NCBI GenBank assembly: GCA_003161615.1
Contig: PMOB01000002.1
Coordinates: 1 to 52,455, forward strand
Direction: 5' to 3'
From: Actinomycetota bacterium
Lineage (GTDB): Bacteria > Actinomycetota > Thermoleophilia > Gaiellales > Gaiellaceae
DNA length: 52,455 nt
Made by a program: the position numbers and the translations under genes. This document shows positions 10,026 through 18,502 of the stretch, in pieces. The first letter of the stretch is position 1. Every line of letters starts with the position of its first letter. The notes below the pieces were generated by a model. The model had not been told where the DNA came from. It did no database searches and saw only the letters and a program-made list of their open reading frames with translations.

Positions 10026-11276
10026 GTGCGTGGGGTCGCGCGTTTTGGGCCGCTGAAGGAGCGGCCCTTCCGTTTCCTCTGGCTCGGCCGAACCGGGTCG
10101 GCTGTCGGCGACTCCATGATCCCGGTCGCGCTGATCTGGACGGTGGGTCATGACTTGCGCGGCGGCGCCACCGGGCTCGGCATCGTCCTCGCCTCGAACC
10201 TCGTGGGCGGCGGCGCAGTCACGCTCGCCGGGGGAGTCTGGGCCGACCGGCTGCCACGGCGACTCGTGATGATCGGTGCCGATCTCGCGCGCCTCGCCAC
10301 GCAAAGCGCGACGGCGGCACTTCTCTTCACCGGAACAGCGCATGTCTGGGAGCTCGCGATCCTGCAGGGGACAGCGGGAGCAGCCGCCGGTTTCTTCAAC
10401 CCGGCCTCAATGGCGCTCATCCCCCAGACCGTCAGCGCCGGCCGGCTGCAGGAAGCGAACGCACTCGTGGCGTTCTCGCAAAGCGGGACGCGGATCTTCG
10501 GCCCGAGCCTGGCGGGCGTGATCATCGCCGTCGCCGGAGCCGGCTGGGTGTTCTCGATCGACGCCGGCAGCTTCCTCTTCAGCGTCGTCTTCATCGCGGC
10601 GATGCGCGTCGCGCCGTACGCGCGCCCTGCGGCGCAGCGGTTCTGGACAGACCTCGCAGACGGTTGGCGCGAGGTACGCAGCCACCGCTGGCTGACCGCC
10701 GGCTTCCTCGGCTACGCCCTCGGCAACATCGGGATCGGCGCCTACATCGTCGTCGGCGGACTCGTCGTGATTCACCACCTTGGCGGCGCGTGGGCCTGGG
10801 GACTGATCGCCGGCGCGGCCGCAGTCGGCGGCACGCTCGGCGGCGTCCTCGCCTACCGGTTCAAGCCACGCCACCCGGTCGCCGCAGCCTTCGCGATCTG
10901 GACGCTGACCGCCCTCCCGCCACTCGCGCTCATCCGCCCCCTGCCTCTCCCCGTTGTAATGGCCGCGGCGCTCGCGTTCGGCGGCTCGATCCTCGTCGGC
11001 AACACGCTCTGGGAGACCGCGATGCAGCAGGAGGTGCGTCCCGACCGGCTCGCGCGCGTGGCATCGATCGACGCGCTGCTGTCGATCTGCCTGATGCCAC
11101 TCGGACAGGTCCTCGCGGGATCGCTCGAGGCGGGAATTGGCGTACGGGCCACGCTCCTCCTTGCGGCGCTGCTGATGGCGGTGCCGAACCTCGCGGTCGT
11201 CGCCTTCGTCCGCGAGGTGCGAGCAGTGGAGCGCAGGGACGACCGCGAGGCCGCCCCGGCGCTGTCGCCGTCCTAG
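10026..11276 (+). CDS. Major facilitator superfamily transporter (MFS_3/enterobactin exporter-like)
   Basis: The 416-residue protein has a dozen hydrophobic segments and the MFS loop motif WADRLPRRLVMIGADLARL after helix 2, plus FNPASMALIPQTV, characteristic of the MFS_3 group of drug or siderophore exporters. The substrate cannot be told from sequence. The GTG start at 10026 is chosen because TACTCT lies 7 bases upstream and the protein then starts directly with the family's RPFRFLWLGRTGSAVGD segment. It is divergent from mfd. Its stop codon shares a CTAG with the stop of an MMPL transporter fossil on the other strand. Confidence 0.9.
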   Translation: MRGVARFGPLKERPFRFLWLGRTGSAVGDSMIPVALIWTVGHDLRGGATGLGIVLASNLVGGGAVTLAGGVWADRLPRRLVMIGADLARLATQSATAALLFTGTAHVWELAILQGTAGAAAGFFNPASMALIPQTVSAGRLQEANALVAFSQSGTRIFGPSLAGVIIAVAGAGWVFSIDAGSFLFSVVFIAAMRVAPYARPAAQRFWTDLADGWREVRSHRWLTAGFLGYALGNIGIGAYIVVGGLVVIHHLGGAWAWGLIAGAAAVGGTLGGVLAYRFKPRHPVAAAFAIWTLTALPPLALIRPLPLPVVMAAALAFGGSILVGNTLWETAMQQEVRPDRLARVASIDALLSICLMPLGQVLAGSLEAGIGVRATLLLAALLMAVPNLAVVAFVREVRAVERRDDREAAPALSPS

Positions 11277-11506
11277 TCCAATGCCGGCTGCGTCGGGACT
11301 TCGCGCTCAGCCGGGATAAAGAGCGCCCGCCGCGCCCATTCCGGCAGCCACCAGTTCGCCGGTCCGAGCAGGCGCATCAGGGCCGGGACGAGCAGGGCGC
11401 GGATCACGGTCGCGTCGAAGATGATCCCGGCCGCGAGGCCGATCGCGAACTCCTTGATCTCGAAGCCCGGGCTCGAGCCCGGCGCGGCGCACAGCGCACT
11501 TCGCGA
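11273..11506 (-). pseudogene. C-terminal fossil of an MMPL-family (RND) transporter
   Basis: The minus-strand frame from just after the pth stop reads EIKEFAIGLAAGIIFDATVI, then the segment RALLVPALMRLLGPANWW and LPEWARR, ending at a TAG at 11273-11275. This is the last transmembrane helix and tail of MMPL transporters. Roughly 65 codons survive; the rest of the gene and any start codon are missing, and pth occupies the space where it would be. The fragment still shows clean family residues, so the loss looks recent. A 16-bp palindrome (11467-11482) lies within it and could serve as a pth terminator stem. Confidence 0.75.
11467..11482. repeat. 16-bp perfect palindrome after pth
   Basis: CCGGGCTCGAGCCCGG lies about 30 bases downstream of the pth stop. 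As RNA it gives a 6-bp stem with a TCGA loop; no T-run follows, so terminator function is uncertain. Confidence 0.4.
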
Positions 11507-11512
11507 GCCCGG

Positions 11513-12109
11513 CTAGCGGCGGTTGACCTGGATCTGGGCGCGCTCGACGCCGTCGGCGTCCAGCGTCTCGACAGCGTCCGCGGCCCGGTCGACAAGCGAC
11601 TCCGCGTCGTCGTGCGGCTCGAAGTCGGCGAGCACCCAGTCGGCAAGCGGGCGTGGGTCGCCGCGCTCGGGCCTCCCCACTCCGACCCGCAGCCGTAGGA
11701 AGTCCTGCGTCTTCAGGTGCTGCGCAATCGAGCGCAGGCCGTTGTGGCCGGCGAGCCCGCCGCCGAGCCGGAGCTGAAGCCGGCCGAGCTCGAGGTCGCT
11801 GTCGTCGTGGACGACGAGCACCGATTCCGGCGCGACCTTGAAGAACTGCGCGGCGGCGCCGGCCGAGCGGCCCGACTCGTTCATGTACGTCTCCGGCTTC
11901 AGGAGGGCGAGCTTGTGCCCCTCGAGCCGGATCTCCGCGATCCGCCCCGAGAACTTGGAGCGCCAGGAGCCGTCGTGCCGGCGCGCGAGCTCGTCCGCGA
12001 CCATCGCGCCGACGTTGTGGCGGTTCCGTTCGTACTCGCGGCCCGGATTGCCGAGCCCCACGACGAGCAGGTCGAGCGAGGATCCCTGACGCCGCGGCCA
12101 GAGCCGCAT
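11513..12109 (-). CDS. pth: Peptidyl-tRNA hydrolase
   Basis: Releases peptides from peptidyl-tRNAs dropped by the ribosome. The 198-residue protein carries the family motifs VGLGNPGREYERNRHNVG (with catalytic His), LLKPETYMNESG, VHDDSDLELGRLQLR and GHNGLRSIAQHL. It begins 3 bases after the stop of rplY, so the two form an operon, a common pairing. The segment before GHNGL reads GGGLA rather than the usual GGSAG, a small deviation. A transporter fossil lies directly behind its stop. Confidence 0.95.
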   Translation of the reverse strand: MRLWPRRQGSSLDLLVVGLGNPGREYERNRHNVGAMVADELARRHDGSWRSKFSGRIAEIRLEGHKLALLKPETYMNESGRSAGAAAQFFKVAPESVLVVHDDSDLELGRLQLRLGGGLAGHNGLRSIAQHLKTQDFLRLRVGVGRPERGDPRPLADWVLADFEPHDDAESLVDRAADAVETLDADGVERAQIQVNRR

Positions 12110-12112
12110 GAC

Positions 12113-12856
12113 TCAGCCTTCGTCGGTCTTGTCGCCGGAAGCGTCCGCGTCCGGCTCGGCCGAGTCGCCGGCACCACCCTCGGCCGCCTCGCCCTCGGCA
12201 GCCTCGCCTTCCTCGCCCTCCTCGCCCTCGGCGGCTTCCGCCTCCAGTGCGGCGAGCTCCTCCTCGGTGGGCTCGGGCACGACTTCCTTCGTCGGCGCGG
12301 TGATCGTGGCGACGACCATCTCCGGGTCGTCGAGGAGCGTGGAGCCCTCGGGCGCGGTGAGGTCGGAGATGCGCAGCGTGGCGCCGATCTCCAGGCCGGA
12401 GACGTCGACCTCGATGTGCTCCGGAACCTCGAGCGGCAGCGCCTCGACGTTGACCTCGCGCAGCGGCTGCGAGAGCACGCCGCCCTCGCGCACGCCCGGC
12501 GCGTCCTCCCCGCCGAGGAGATGGACCGAGACCGCCGCCGTGATCGCCCGGTCGAGCCGCACCTCCTGCAGGTCGACGTGGGTCACGCCGCCCCGCACGG
12601 GATCGACCTGGTACTCCTTGAGGATCGAGGCGTGCGTGGAGCCCTTGCCGTCGATCTCGACGTCGAGGATTGCGTGGAGACCGGCCGAGCCTGTCAGTGC
12701 CCGGCGCAGCTCGCGCTCGGCGATGGAGATCGCGACCGGCTCGCCGCTGCCGTAGAGGACGCCCGGAACGAGGCCCTGGCTGCGCAGGCGCCGCGTCTCG
12801 GCGGAGCCGAGCTTGTCGCGCTGGGCGACGAGAAGTTTGGTGCGCTCTCCAGCCAT
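12113..12856 (-). CDS. rplY: 50S ribosomal protein L25 / general stress protein Ctc
   Basis: Binds 5S rRNA in the large ribosomal subunit. The 247-residue protein is the long Ctc type: an N-terminal L25 beta-barrel (QRDKLGSAETRRLRSQGLVP, VLYGSGEPVAISIAERELR), a TL5/Ctc C-terminal domain (about residues 95-190), and a tail of about 50 residues very rich in Glu and Ala. The ATG at 12856 has TACACT 11 bases upstream. It is transcribed with pth and divergent from the amino-acid dehydrogenase across 47 bases. Confidence 0.94.
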   Translation of the reverse strand: MAGERTKLLVAQRDKLGSAETRRLRSQGLVPGVLYGSGEPVAISIAERELRRALTGSAGLHAILDVEIDGKGSTHASILKEYQVDPVRGGVTHVDLQEVRLDRAITAAVSVHLLGGEDAPGVREGGVLSQPLREVNVEALPLEVPEHIEVDVSGLEIGATLRISDLTAPEGSTLLDDPEMVVATITAPTKEVVPEPTEEELAALEAEAAEGEEGEEGEAAEGEAAEGGAGDSAEPDADASGDKTDEG

Positions 12857-12867
12857 TCCGGCGGCGG

Positions 12868-12873
12868 AGTGTA
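12868..12873 (-). promoter_or_regulatory. -10 element of rplY-pth (TACACT)
   Basis: TACACT lies 11 bases before the rplY ATG, back to back with the promoter of the divergent dehydrogenase. Confidence 0.45.
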
Positions 12874-12890
12874 GCCAAGAGGCGCTCCGG

Positions 12891-12896
12891 TACCGT
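12891..12896 (+). promoter_or_regulatory. -10 element of amino-acid dehydrogenase (TACCGT)
   Basis: TACCGT lies 7 bases before the ATG at 12904; leaderless spacing. Confidence 0.55.
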
Positions 12897-12903
12897 CCGG
12901 CCA

Positions 12904-13932
12904 ATGGACTTCGGCAGCCTCCTCGCGGACTGGAGCGGCGAGCACGCGGTCGTCCGCTATGACGCCGAGAGCGGCGCGTGGATGTTCGTCTGCGTCCACT
13001 CGACCCGGCTCGGGCCGGCGGGCGGCGGCACGCGGATGCGCGTCTATGCCGAGCCGGCGGACGGGCTCGCCGACGCGATGCGCCTCTCCGGCGCGATGAC
13101 GCGGAAGATGGCGGCGGCCGGGGTGCCGCGCGGTGGCGGGAAGGCGGTGCTCGCGGTTCCCGAGCTGCCGAGCGGCGAGGCGCGGCGCCGGCTGCTCCTC
13201 CGTTACGGGAAGCTCGTCGACTCGCTCGGCGGCAGCTACCGCACCGCCGGAGACATGAACATCTCCCCCACCGACCTGGACGTCGTAGCCGAGACCTGTC
13301 GCTGGGTCTACGGGACGAACCAGGGCGGCGGAGACAGCGGCCGCGGCACCGCCCGGGGCGTCCTGCACGCGATCCGCGCGACGGTCGAGCACGCGTTCGG
13401 CTCACCCGAGCTCGCGGGCCGGAGCGTCCTCGTTCAAGGCGTCGGCGCCGTCGGCGCGACTCTCGCGCGCGAGCTCGCGGAAGGCGGCGCGCGGGTCCTC
13501 GTGAGCGACGTCGACGAGGCGCGAGCGGCTGCGACGGGCTACGAGACGGTTCCGATCGAGCGCGCGCTCGAGACCGAGGTGGACGTCTATTCCCCGTGCG
13601 CCGTCGGCGGGACGCTCAACGCGGAGTCCATCCCGCACCTCGCCTGCCGCGCCGTCGCCGGCTGCGCGAACAACCAGCTTGCGGAGGACGACGACGCGCT
13701 CGGCCTACACGAGCACGGCATCCTCTACGCGCCCGACTACGTCGTCAACGCGGGCGGGATCATCCAGCTGATCGGGCTCGAGGACGAAGGCTGGGACGAG
13801 GCACAGCTAGAGACGGCGCTCGCCGGGATCGGCGGCACGCTGCGCGAGATGTTCGCGGAGGCCGAGGCGGACGGGATCACGCCCGCGGAGGCCGCAGACC
13901 GGCTCGTGCAGCGGCGCCTAGCAGTGGCGTAG
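12904..13932 (+). CDS. Glu/Leu/Phe/Val dehydrogenase family protein (leucine/valine dehydrogenase-like)
   Basis: Probably NAD-dependent oxidative deamination of a branched-chain or aromatic amino acid. The 342-residue length fits the Leu/Val/Phe dehydrogenases rather than the longer glutamate enzymes. Motifs are RLGPAGGGTRMR, the catalytic-lysine loop GVPRGGGKAV, the Asp-containing AGDMNISPTDLDVV, and the Rossmann motif VLVQGVGAVGATLARELA with acidic SDVD. The C-terminal APDYVVNAGGIIQ is also typical. Substrate specificity cannot be fixed by eye. Its 3' end overlaps the convergent gene by 15 bases. Confidence 0.9.
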   Translation: MDFGSLLADWSGEHAVVRYDAESGAWMFVCVHSTRLGPAGGGTRMRVYAEPADGLADAMRLSGAMTRKMAAAGVPRGGGKAVLAVPELPSGEARRRLLLRYGKLVDSLGGSYRTAGDMNISPTDLDVVAETCRWVYGTNQGGGDSGRGTARGVLHAIRATVEHAFGSPELAGRSVLVQGVGAVGATLARELAEGGARVLVSDVDEARAAATGYETVPIERALETEVDVYSPCAVGGTLNAESIPHLACRAVAGCANNQLAEDDDALGLHEHGILYAPDYVVNAGGIIQLIGLEDEGWDEAQLETALAGIGGTLREMFAEAEADGITPAEAADRLVQRRLAVA

Positions 13933-14979
13933 GAGCGTCGCCTTCGAGCCGTTGGCGTGCGCGCGCCACAGCGTGGAGCACTTCGAGCCCTGCGCCACCT
14001 TGACGGCGAGAAGCGTCTTCGAGTCGGGCGCCCACGTGACGGTCGCAAAGGTGACCTGCAGCACCTGACGCACCTTCGTCGTCGCGACGTCGACGACGTC
14101 GAGCTTGCCGCTGCCGGCCTCGAAGGCGAAGTGCTTCCCGTCCGGCGACCAGCCGACGACGGCCGACACTCCCTGCCTGACGAGGGTCTTGGCCTTGCCG
14201 CCCTGCGCCCCGACGAGGCGCAGGCCGCTCGAGGAGGTTTCGGACGTGATGTACGCGATCTTGTTTCCGACCGGCGACCAGAGCGGCTGGAAACCCTTGG
14301 TCTCAAGTTGGCGCAGGCCGGTTCCGTCGGCATTTGCGGTCCAGATGCCGAGCGTCTTCCCCGAGTCGTTGGCCGGCTGGCGATCGAGCACGACCCGGCT
14401 GCCGTCGGGCGACAGGCTCGGGTCGAGGTTGTCCAGCTTCTTCCCGCCGACATCGCCGACGAGGGCTCCCGTGGAGACATCGAAGACAGTGACCGGCCCA
14501 GCGCACGTCACACACCCGGGGAAGTTCGCGCCGCTTGCCAACCTGTCGCCAGCGGCGTCGAGAGCGAAAGAGGGAGCGTTCACAGAAATGCCGGTCTTCT
14601 TCGGCTTGCTGCCCGGAGTGATGCTGAGGACAGGCCCGTCCGCCACATAGAGCAACTCGTTCGTGCTCACCCAGGTGATCTGGTACGGGAAATCGGGGCA
14701 CTTCTCGCTGCAAACCGTGTAGCGGAGCGGCTGGGCGTTCTTGCCGTTCGCATTCGCGACGCAGAACGCCTGGAGGATGGAGTTCGGGTTGCCGTGGCTG
14801 GCCGGGCGAGGCCAGCGCGTGCCGTAGTACGCAATCTGCGTCCCATCCGGCGACGCGACCGCCTCCGTCCTCAGGGCGGTGCACGGCGAAAAGGTCGTCG
14901 ACGAGGCGCGGCTGCACGTGGCGGCAGCCCCGACGAGCGCGAGGAGAACAACGATCCCTACTGCGAGGCGTCGTCTCAT
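13918..14979 (-). CDS. Exported TolB-like beta-propeller protein
   Basis: An N-terminal signal or anchor segment (RRRLAVGIVVLLALVGAAAT) is followed by repeated WD40-like/PD40 blades: VASPDGTQIAYYG, SLSPDGSRVVLD, PLWSPVGNKIAYI, VGWSPDGKHFAFEA and VTWAPDSKTLLAVK. This is the TolB propeller pattern without a TolB partner domain. Several Cys pairs occur in the mature part. Role is unknown, probably extracytoplasmic binding. Start ATG 14979 has TACCCT 7 bases upstream. Confidence 0.82.
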   Translation of the reverse strand: MRRRLAVGIVVLLALVGAAATCSRASSTTFSPCTALRTEAVASPDGTQIAYYGTRWPRPASHGNPNSILQAFCVANANGKNAQPLRYTVCSEKCPDFPYQITWVSTNELLYVADGPVLSITPGSKPKKTGISVNAPSFALDAAGDRLASGANFPGCVTCAGPVTVFDVSTGALVGDVGGKKLDNLDPSLSPDGSRVVLDRQPANDSGKTLGIWTANADGTGLRQLETKGFQPLWSPVGNKIAYITSETSSSGLRLVGAQGGKAKTLVRQGVSAVVGWSPDGKHFAFEAGSGKLDVVDVATTKVRQVLQVTFATVTWAPDSKTLLAVKVAQGSKCSTLWRAHANGSKATLLRHC

Positions 14980-14986
14980 GTGGACA

Positions 14987-14992
14987 AGGGTA
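14987..14992 (-). promoter_or_regulatory. -10 element of TolB-like gene (TACCCT)
   Basis: TACCCT lies 7 bases before the ATG at 14979; leaderless spacing. Confidence 0.55.
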
Positions 14993-15013
14993 CGCCGCGC
15001 CGCCAACGGCTGG

Positions 15014-15694
15014 CTAACGGGAAGCGAGGTATTCCGCCTGCGCGCGGCGATGGCGCGCGCGCACGCGCAGCGCGATCCCGAGCGGGATCGCCAGGAAGAT
15101 GCCGACGAGCGCGAGGACACCGATCAGGAACCAGCGCGTACCGATTCGCGCCGAGCCGCCGAGCGCGCTGCCACCCGTCGGCGACGGCGCGTAGTCGTTC
15201 AGGCCGGTCACCTTGCATTTCGCCGAGGCGCAGCTGCCGCTGTGGCCCTTGCCGAGCCGGAAGATCCCGTTCGGATAGAAGGCGTTGACGAGCCAGTGGC
15301 CGTTGCGCAGAACGAGGCCGGTCTGCTCCTGGACCATCTGCGCGTTCTTGCCGCGCCCGGACCGAAGCGCCACGACGAGGCCCATCGCAGTCGGCGTCTT
15401 CCACTGGACGTACCAGGCCTTGCGGAAGTCCGTCCCGACGAGCGGGAAGTGCTGGACGGGAAGCGAGCGTCCTGCGATCCACGCCTGCCGCGTCGTGCCG
15501 CCGCGCAGCTGGCGGCCGGCGATTGTCCAGCCGTCCGCGAGGTTCTTGCGGAGGACGACGTCATTCACCCAACGATTGACGAGCGTCGAGATCTGGCGCG
15601 TCTGCCCATCGCTCAGGTGCGGTACTGCGAGCGCGCTCGACGCGACGGCGAGCGCGCAAGAGAGCGCGGCGACGAGGACGCAAACCCGGCGCAT
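15014..15694 (-). CDS. Exported membrane-anchored protein of unknown function
   Basis: The protein (226 residues from ATG 15694; an ATG three codons earlier is possible) has an N-terminal signal peptide ending near SALAVPHLS, an extracytoplasmic domain of about 150 residues, and one C-terminal membrane helix (about 190-212, WFLIGVLALVGIFLAIPLGI) followed by a basic tail. Two Cys near the membrane may form a disulfide. I do not recognise the family. It lies 22 bases after prs and could share its transcript. Confidence 0.75.
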   Translation of the reverse strand: MRRVCVLVAALSCALAVASSALAVPHLSDGQTRQISTLVNRWVNDVVLRKNLADGWTIAGRQLRGGTTRQAWIAGRSLPVQHFPLVGTDFRKAWYVQWKTPTAMGLVVALRSGRGKNAQMVQEQTGLVLRNGHWLVNAFYPNGIFRLGKGHSGSCASAKCKVTGLNDYAPSPTGGSALGGSARIGTRWFLIGVLALVGIFLAIPLGIALRVRARHRRAQAEYLASR

Positions 15695-15716
15695 CGCCTG
15701 CATAGACGATTTCTCG

Positions 15717-16775
15717 CTAGAAGAGTTGGTTCTCGCCGCCGAAGATCGCCGAGACGGAGTCGTCGGCGAAGACGTTCATGATCGCCTCGGCGAGGAGGCC
15801 TGACACGCTGAGGACGGTCATGTTGTCCGGCCGGGTGCGCGCGTCGATCGGCACCGAGTCGGTGACGACGATCCGGTCGATCTCGGAGTTGCCAAGCAGC
15901 TCGAGCGCCTTCTCGGAGAACAGCGCGTGCGTGACGAAGACGTTGACCTCGGTCACGCCGTGCTCCTTCAGCGCCTGCGCACCGGCGACGAGCGTGCCAC
16001 CGGTCGTCGAGACGTCGTCGCCGATGATCGCGATCTTGTCGCGCACCCGGCCGGTCACCTCGGTCACCTCCACCTTTTCGGCGGAGACGCGCATCTTGTG
16101 CATGATCGCGAAGCTCGCCTCGATCATCTCCGCGAAGCGCACCGCGTGCCTCGCGCGTCCGGCGTCCGGCGCGACTGCCACGACGCCGTCGCCGGTGAGG
16201 CCAAGGTCGCGGAAGTGCGTGGCGAAGAGCTGCAGCGCCGTCATGTGGTCGACGGGAATCGTGAAAAACCCCTGGATCTGCCCCGCGTGGAGATCCATCG
16301 TCAGAACGCGGTCGACGCCGGCGAGCTGGAGCATGTCCGCGACGAGGCGCGCCGAGATCGGCTCGCGCGGCTTCGCTTTGCGGTCCTGGCGCGAGTACGG
16401 GAACCACGGGATGACCGCGGTGATCCGCTTCGCGGACGCGAGCTTCGCCGCCTGGATCATCAGGACGAGCTCCATCAGGTTCTTGTCCACGGGTGGAGCG
16501 CCGGTCTGGACGATGAAGACGTCGGCGCCGCGGATCGACTCGAGATAGCGGCAGTAGGTCTCGTCGTTCGGGAAGGTGCTGAGCTCGACATCGCCGAGCT
16601 CCACCCCGAGCTTCTCCGCCATCGACCTCGCGAGCTCGGGATGCGAGCGGCCGGAGAAGACCATCAGCCGCTTCTGCGGCCCACGGACGATGAAGTGCTC
16701 GGGCGCGGGCTCGCTCGTCACGACGCTCCCCTCGAGCCCGGGCAGGGCCAGCTCAATCGCTGTCGGGGTTTCCAT
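15717..16775 (-). CDS. prs: Ribose-phosphate pyrophosphokinase
   Basis: Makes PRPP from ribose 5-phosphate and ATP for nucleotide, His and Trp synthesis. Motifs are VFSGRSHPELA, LSTFPNDETYCR, FIVQTGAPPVDKNLMEL, WFPYSRQDRKAKPREPISA, LTMDLHAGQIQGFF and the PRPP loop IIGDDVSTTGGTL. Compared with typical bacterial enzymes the flexible-loop segment reads PYSRQDRK rather than YARQDRK, and PDAGRARHAVRF replaces PDVGGVVRA, so this is a divergent branch. The ATG at 16775 overlaps the glmU end by 23 bases. The start gives a protein of 352 residues, longer than usual by an N-terminal extension. Confidence 0.94.
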   Translation of the reverse strand: METPTAIELALPGLEGSVVTSEPAPEHFIVRGPQKRLMVFSGRSHPELARSMAEKLGVELGDVELSTFPNDETYCRYLESIRGADVFIVQTGAPPVDKNLMELVLMIQAAKLASAKRITAVIPWFPYSRQDRKAKPREPISARLVADMLQLAGVDRVLTMDLHAGQIQGFFTIPVDHMTALQLFATHFRDLGLTGDGVVAVAPDAGRARHAVRFAEMIEASFAIMHKMRVSAEKVEVTEVTGRVRDKIAIIGDDVSTTGGTLVAGAQALKEHGVTEVNVFVTHALFSEKALELLGNSEIDRIVVTDSVPIDARTRPDNMTVLSVSGLLAEAIMNVFADDSVSAIFGGENQLF

Positions 16776-18036
16776 GCTTCTCGTAAACCCAGCCTTCCTT
16801 GGTCTCTTGCCGAGGGGCGAATCCCGCAAGCGAGCCGGGAGGAACATTCTCCGTGATCACTGCTCCGGGCGCAATCCACGCGTCGTCCCCTATCTCGACT
16901 GGCGCATCGAAGACATTGTCAACACCGGTCCTGACGTTGCGGCCGATCTTCGTCCGCGCCTTGGGCTGGCCGGGCTCATGCTTGAAGTTCGCGGTGATGT
17001 TGCCGGCGGCGACATTCGTTCCGTCGCCGACCTCCGCGTCGCCGATGTAGGAAAGGTGCGGGATCTTCGCGCCGGCGCCGACGACCGCGTTCTTGAGCTC
17101 GACGAAGGTGCCGACCTTCGCGCCAGGGCCGAGCTCGGTGATCGGACGGATGTAGGCGAAGGGGCCGATCTCCACGCCCGTCGCGATGCGGACCTCGCCG
17201 CGGATCACGACGAACGGATGAATGACGACGTCCGGCTCGATCTCGACGCCGGCCTCGATCCACGTCGACGACGGATCGACGATCGTCACGCCCGCGAGCA
17301 TGTGGGTCTCGTTGATGCGGTCGCGCAGGCGGGCGGCGACCTCGGCCAGCTCGGCGCGCGTGTTCACACCATCAGCCTCGAGCGGATCGGCGGCAAGTTG
17401 GACGGCACAGGTCTCCCCGTCGCCGGAGAGGATCCCGAGCGTGTCCGTGATGTAGAGCTCGCCCTGCGCGTTGTGCGGCTCGAGCCGCTCGAGCGCGGGC
17501 CAGAGCTTCTCCGCGCTGAAGACGTAGATGCCGGAGTTCACCTCGCCCAGCGCGAGCTCCTCCGGCGAAGCGTCGACGGCCTCGACGATCCGCGCCAGGC
17601 GGCCGTCGCCGTCGCGGACGATCCGGCCGTAGGCGCCCGCGTCCGCCGGCTCGAAGGAGAGGACGGTCGCGGCCGCCGCTGCAGCGCGATGCGTCTCGAC
17701 GAGCGCGGCGATCGTCTCCGGCCGCAGCGCCGGCACGTCGCCGTTGAGGACGAGGACGTCGCCCGTGAATCCGGCGAGTGCCTCCCGCGCGCAGCGGACG
17801 GCGTCGCCGGTTCCCAGCGGCTTCTCCTGTACGACAACCTCGACTCCCTCGAGCAGGTCGCTCGACTGGGGCGAGGCGGTGACCACCACGCGCTCGACGC
17901 CCGCGCCCCGGGCTGCCTCGACGACCCAGTCCACCATCCTCCGGCCCAGCAGCGGGTGCAGGTGCTTCGGTGTCGCGCTCTTCATGCGCGTGCCGATGCC
18001 GCCGGCCATCACGACTGCTGCGAGCTTGTTCGCCAT
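16753..18036 (-). CDS. glmU: Bifunctional UDP-GlcNAc pyrophosphorylase / GlcN-1-P acetyltransferase
   Basis: Supplies UDP-GlcNAc for peptidoglycan. The 427-residue protein has an N-terminal nucleotidyltransferase domain (AAVVMAGGIGTRMKS, QEKPLGTGDAV, VLNGDVPAL) and a C-terminal left-handed beta-helix of hexapeptide repeats (about 235-410, with the acetyltransferase segment PHLSYIGDAEVGDGTNVAAG). It is somewhat shorter than many GlmU proteins. It begins 12 bases after tRNA-Gln and overlaps prs, the classical glmU-prs pair. Confidence 0.95.
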   Translation of the reverse strand: MANKLAAVVMAGGIGTRMKSATPKHLHPLLGRRMVDWVVEAARGAGVERVVVTASPQSSDLLEGVEVVVQEKPLGTGDAVRCAREALAGFTGDVLVLNGDVPALRPETIAALVETHRAAAAAATVLSFEPADAGAYGRIVRDGDGRLARIVEAVDASPEELALGEVNSGIYVFSAEKLWPALERLEPHNAQGELYITDTLGILSGDGETCAVQLAADPLEADGVNTRAELAEVAARLRDRINETHMLAGVTIVDPSSTWIEAGVEIEPDVVIHPFVVIRGEVRIATGVEIGPFAYIRPITELGPGAKVGTFVELKNAVVGAGAKIPHLSYIGDAEVGDGTNVAAGNITANFKHEPGQPKARTKIGRNVRTGVDNVFDAPVEIGDDAWIAPGAVITENVPPGSLAGFAPRQETKEGWVYEKHGNPDSD

Positions 18037-18048
18037 ATCAGGAAGAAG

Positions 18049-18122
18049 TGGCTGGGGCGCCAGGATTCGAACCTGGGATCACGGGACCAAAACCCGTTGC
18101 CTTACCACTTGGCTACGCCCCA
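18049..18122 (-). tRNA. tRNA-Gln (anticodon TTG)
   Basis: A complete cloverleaf on the minus strand: acceptor TGGGGCG paired with CGCCCCA, a D arm containing AGTGGTAAGG, anticodon stem ACGGG/CCCGT around loop TTTTGGT (anticodon TTG), and T arm CCAGGTTCGAATCCTGG. The 3' CCA is encoded. It lies immediately upstream of glmU. Confidence 0.96.
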
Positions 18123-18133
18123 GGGCGCCCACA

Positions 18134-18139
18134 ACTCTA
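18134..18139 (-). promoter_or_regulatory. -10 element of tRNA-Gln (TAGAGT)
   Basis: TAGAGT lies 11 bases upstream of the mature tRNA 5' end and overlaps the stop codon of the upstream membrane-protein gene. Confidence 0.45.
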
Positions 18140-18499
18140 CCGGCGTTCGAGCAGAAGTAGGCCGAGGGCGACGAGCGCAAAGATCACGAGAAGCACGATC
18201 AGCGCGCCGATGATGATGTAGCCGGCGGCGACGAGGATCGTGGCTCCCAGCTGGGACGCCGCGAGCAGCCAGACGAACTCGTGCAGGAACGACGAGCGCG
18301 TCCTCTCCGTCGTGAAGAGGTAGAGCATCAGGCTCGCGAACGCGATCGCGGCGACCACCACGATCGTCGCGATGTGGAGCCCATGTGTGGCCCAGACGAC
18401 GATCGCCTCGGCCACTGCGATCCAGAGGACGATCCGGAAACGGTGGCGGTGGAGCCAGCCGGTCGGCCCGCGCGAGCCCTCGATCGCGTGCGAGGCCAT
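18137..18499 (-). CDS. Small three-helix membrane protein
   Basis: The 120-residue protein has three hydrophobic helices (about residues 22-40, 43-62 and 82-115, the last long) and a basic N-terminus. No catalytic motif is visible and I do not recognise the family. The start ATG 18499 is supported by TACGGT 6 bases upstream, which falls inside the last codons of ispE. Confidence 0.7.
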   Translation of the reverse strand: MASHAIEGSRGPTGWLHRHRFRIVLWIAVAEAIVVWATHGLHIATIVVVAAIAFASLMLYLFTTERTRSSFLHEFVWLLAASQLGATILVAAGYIIIGALIVLLVIFALVALGLLLLERR

Positions 18500-18502
18500 C
18501 CG

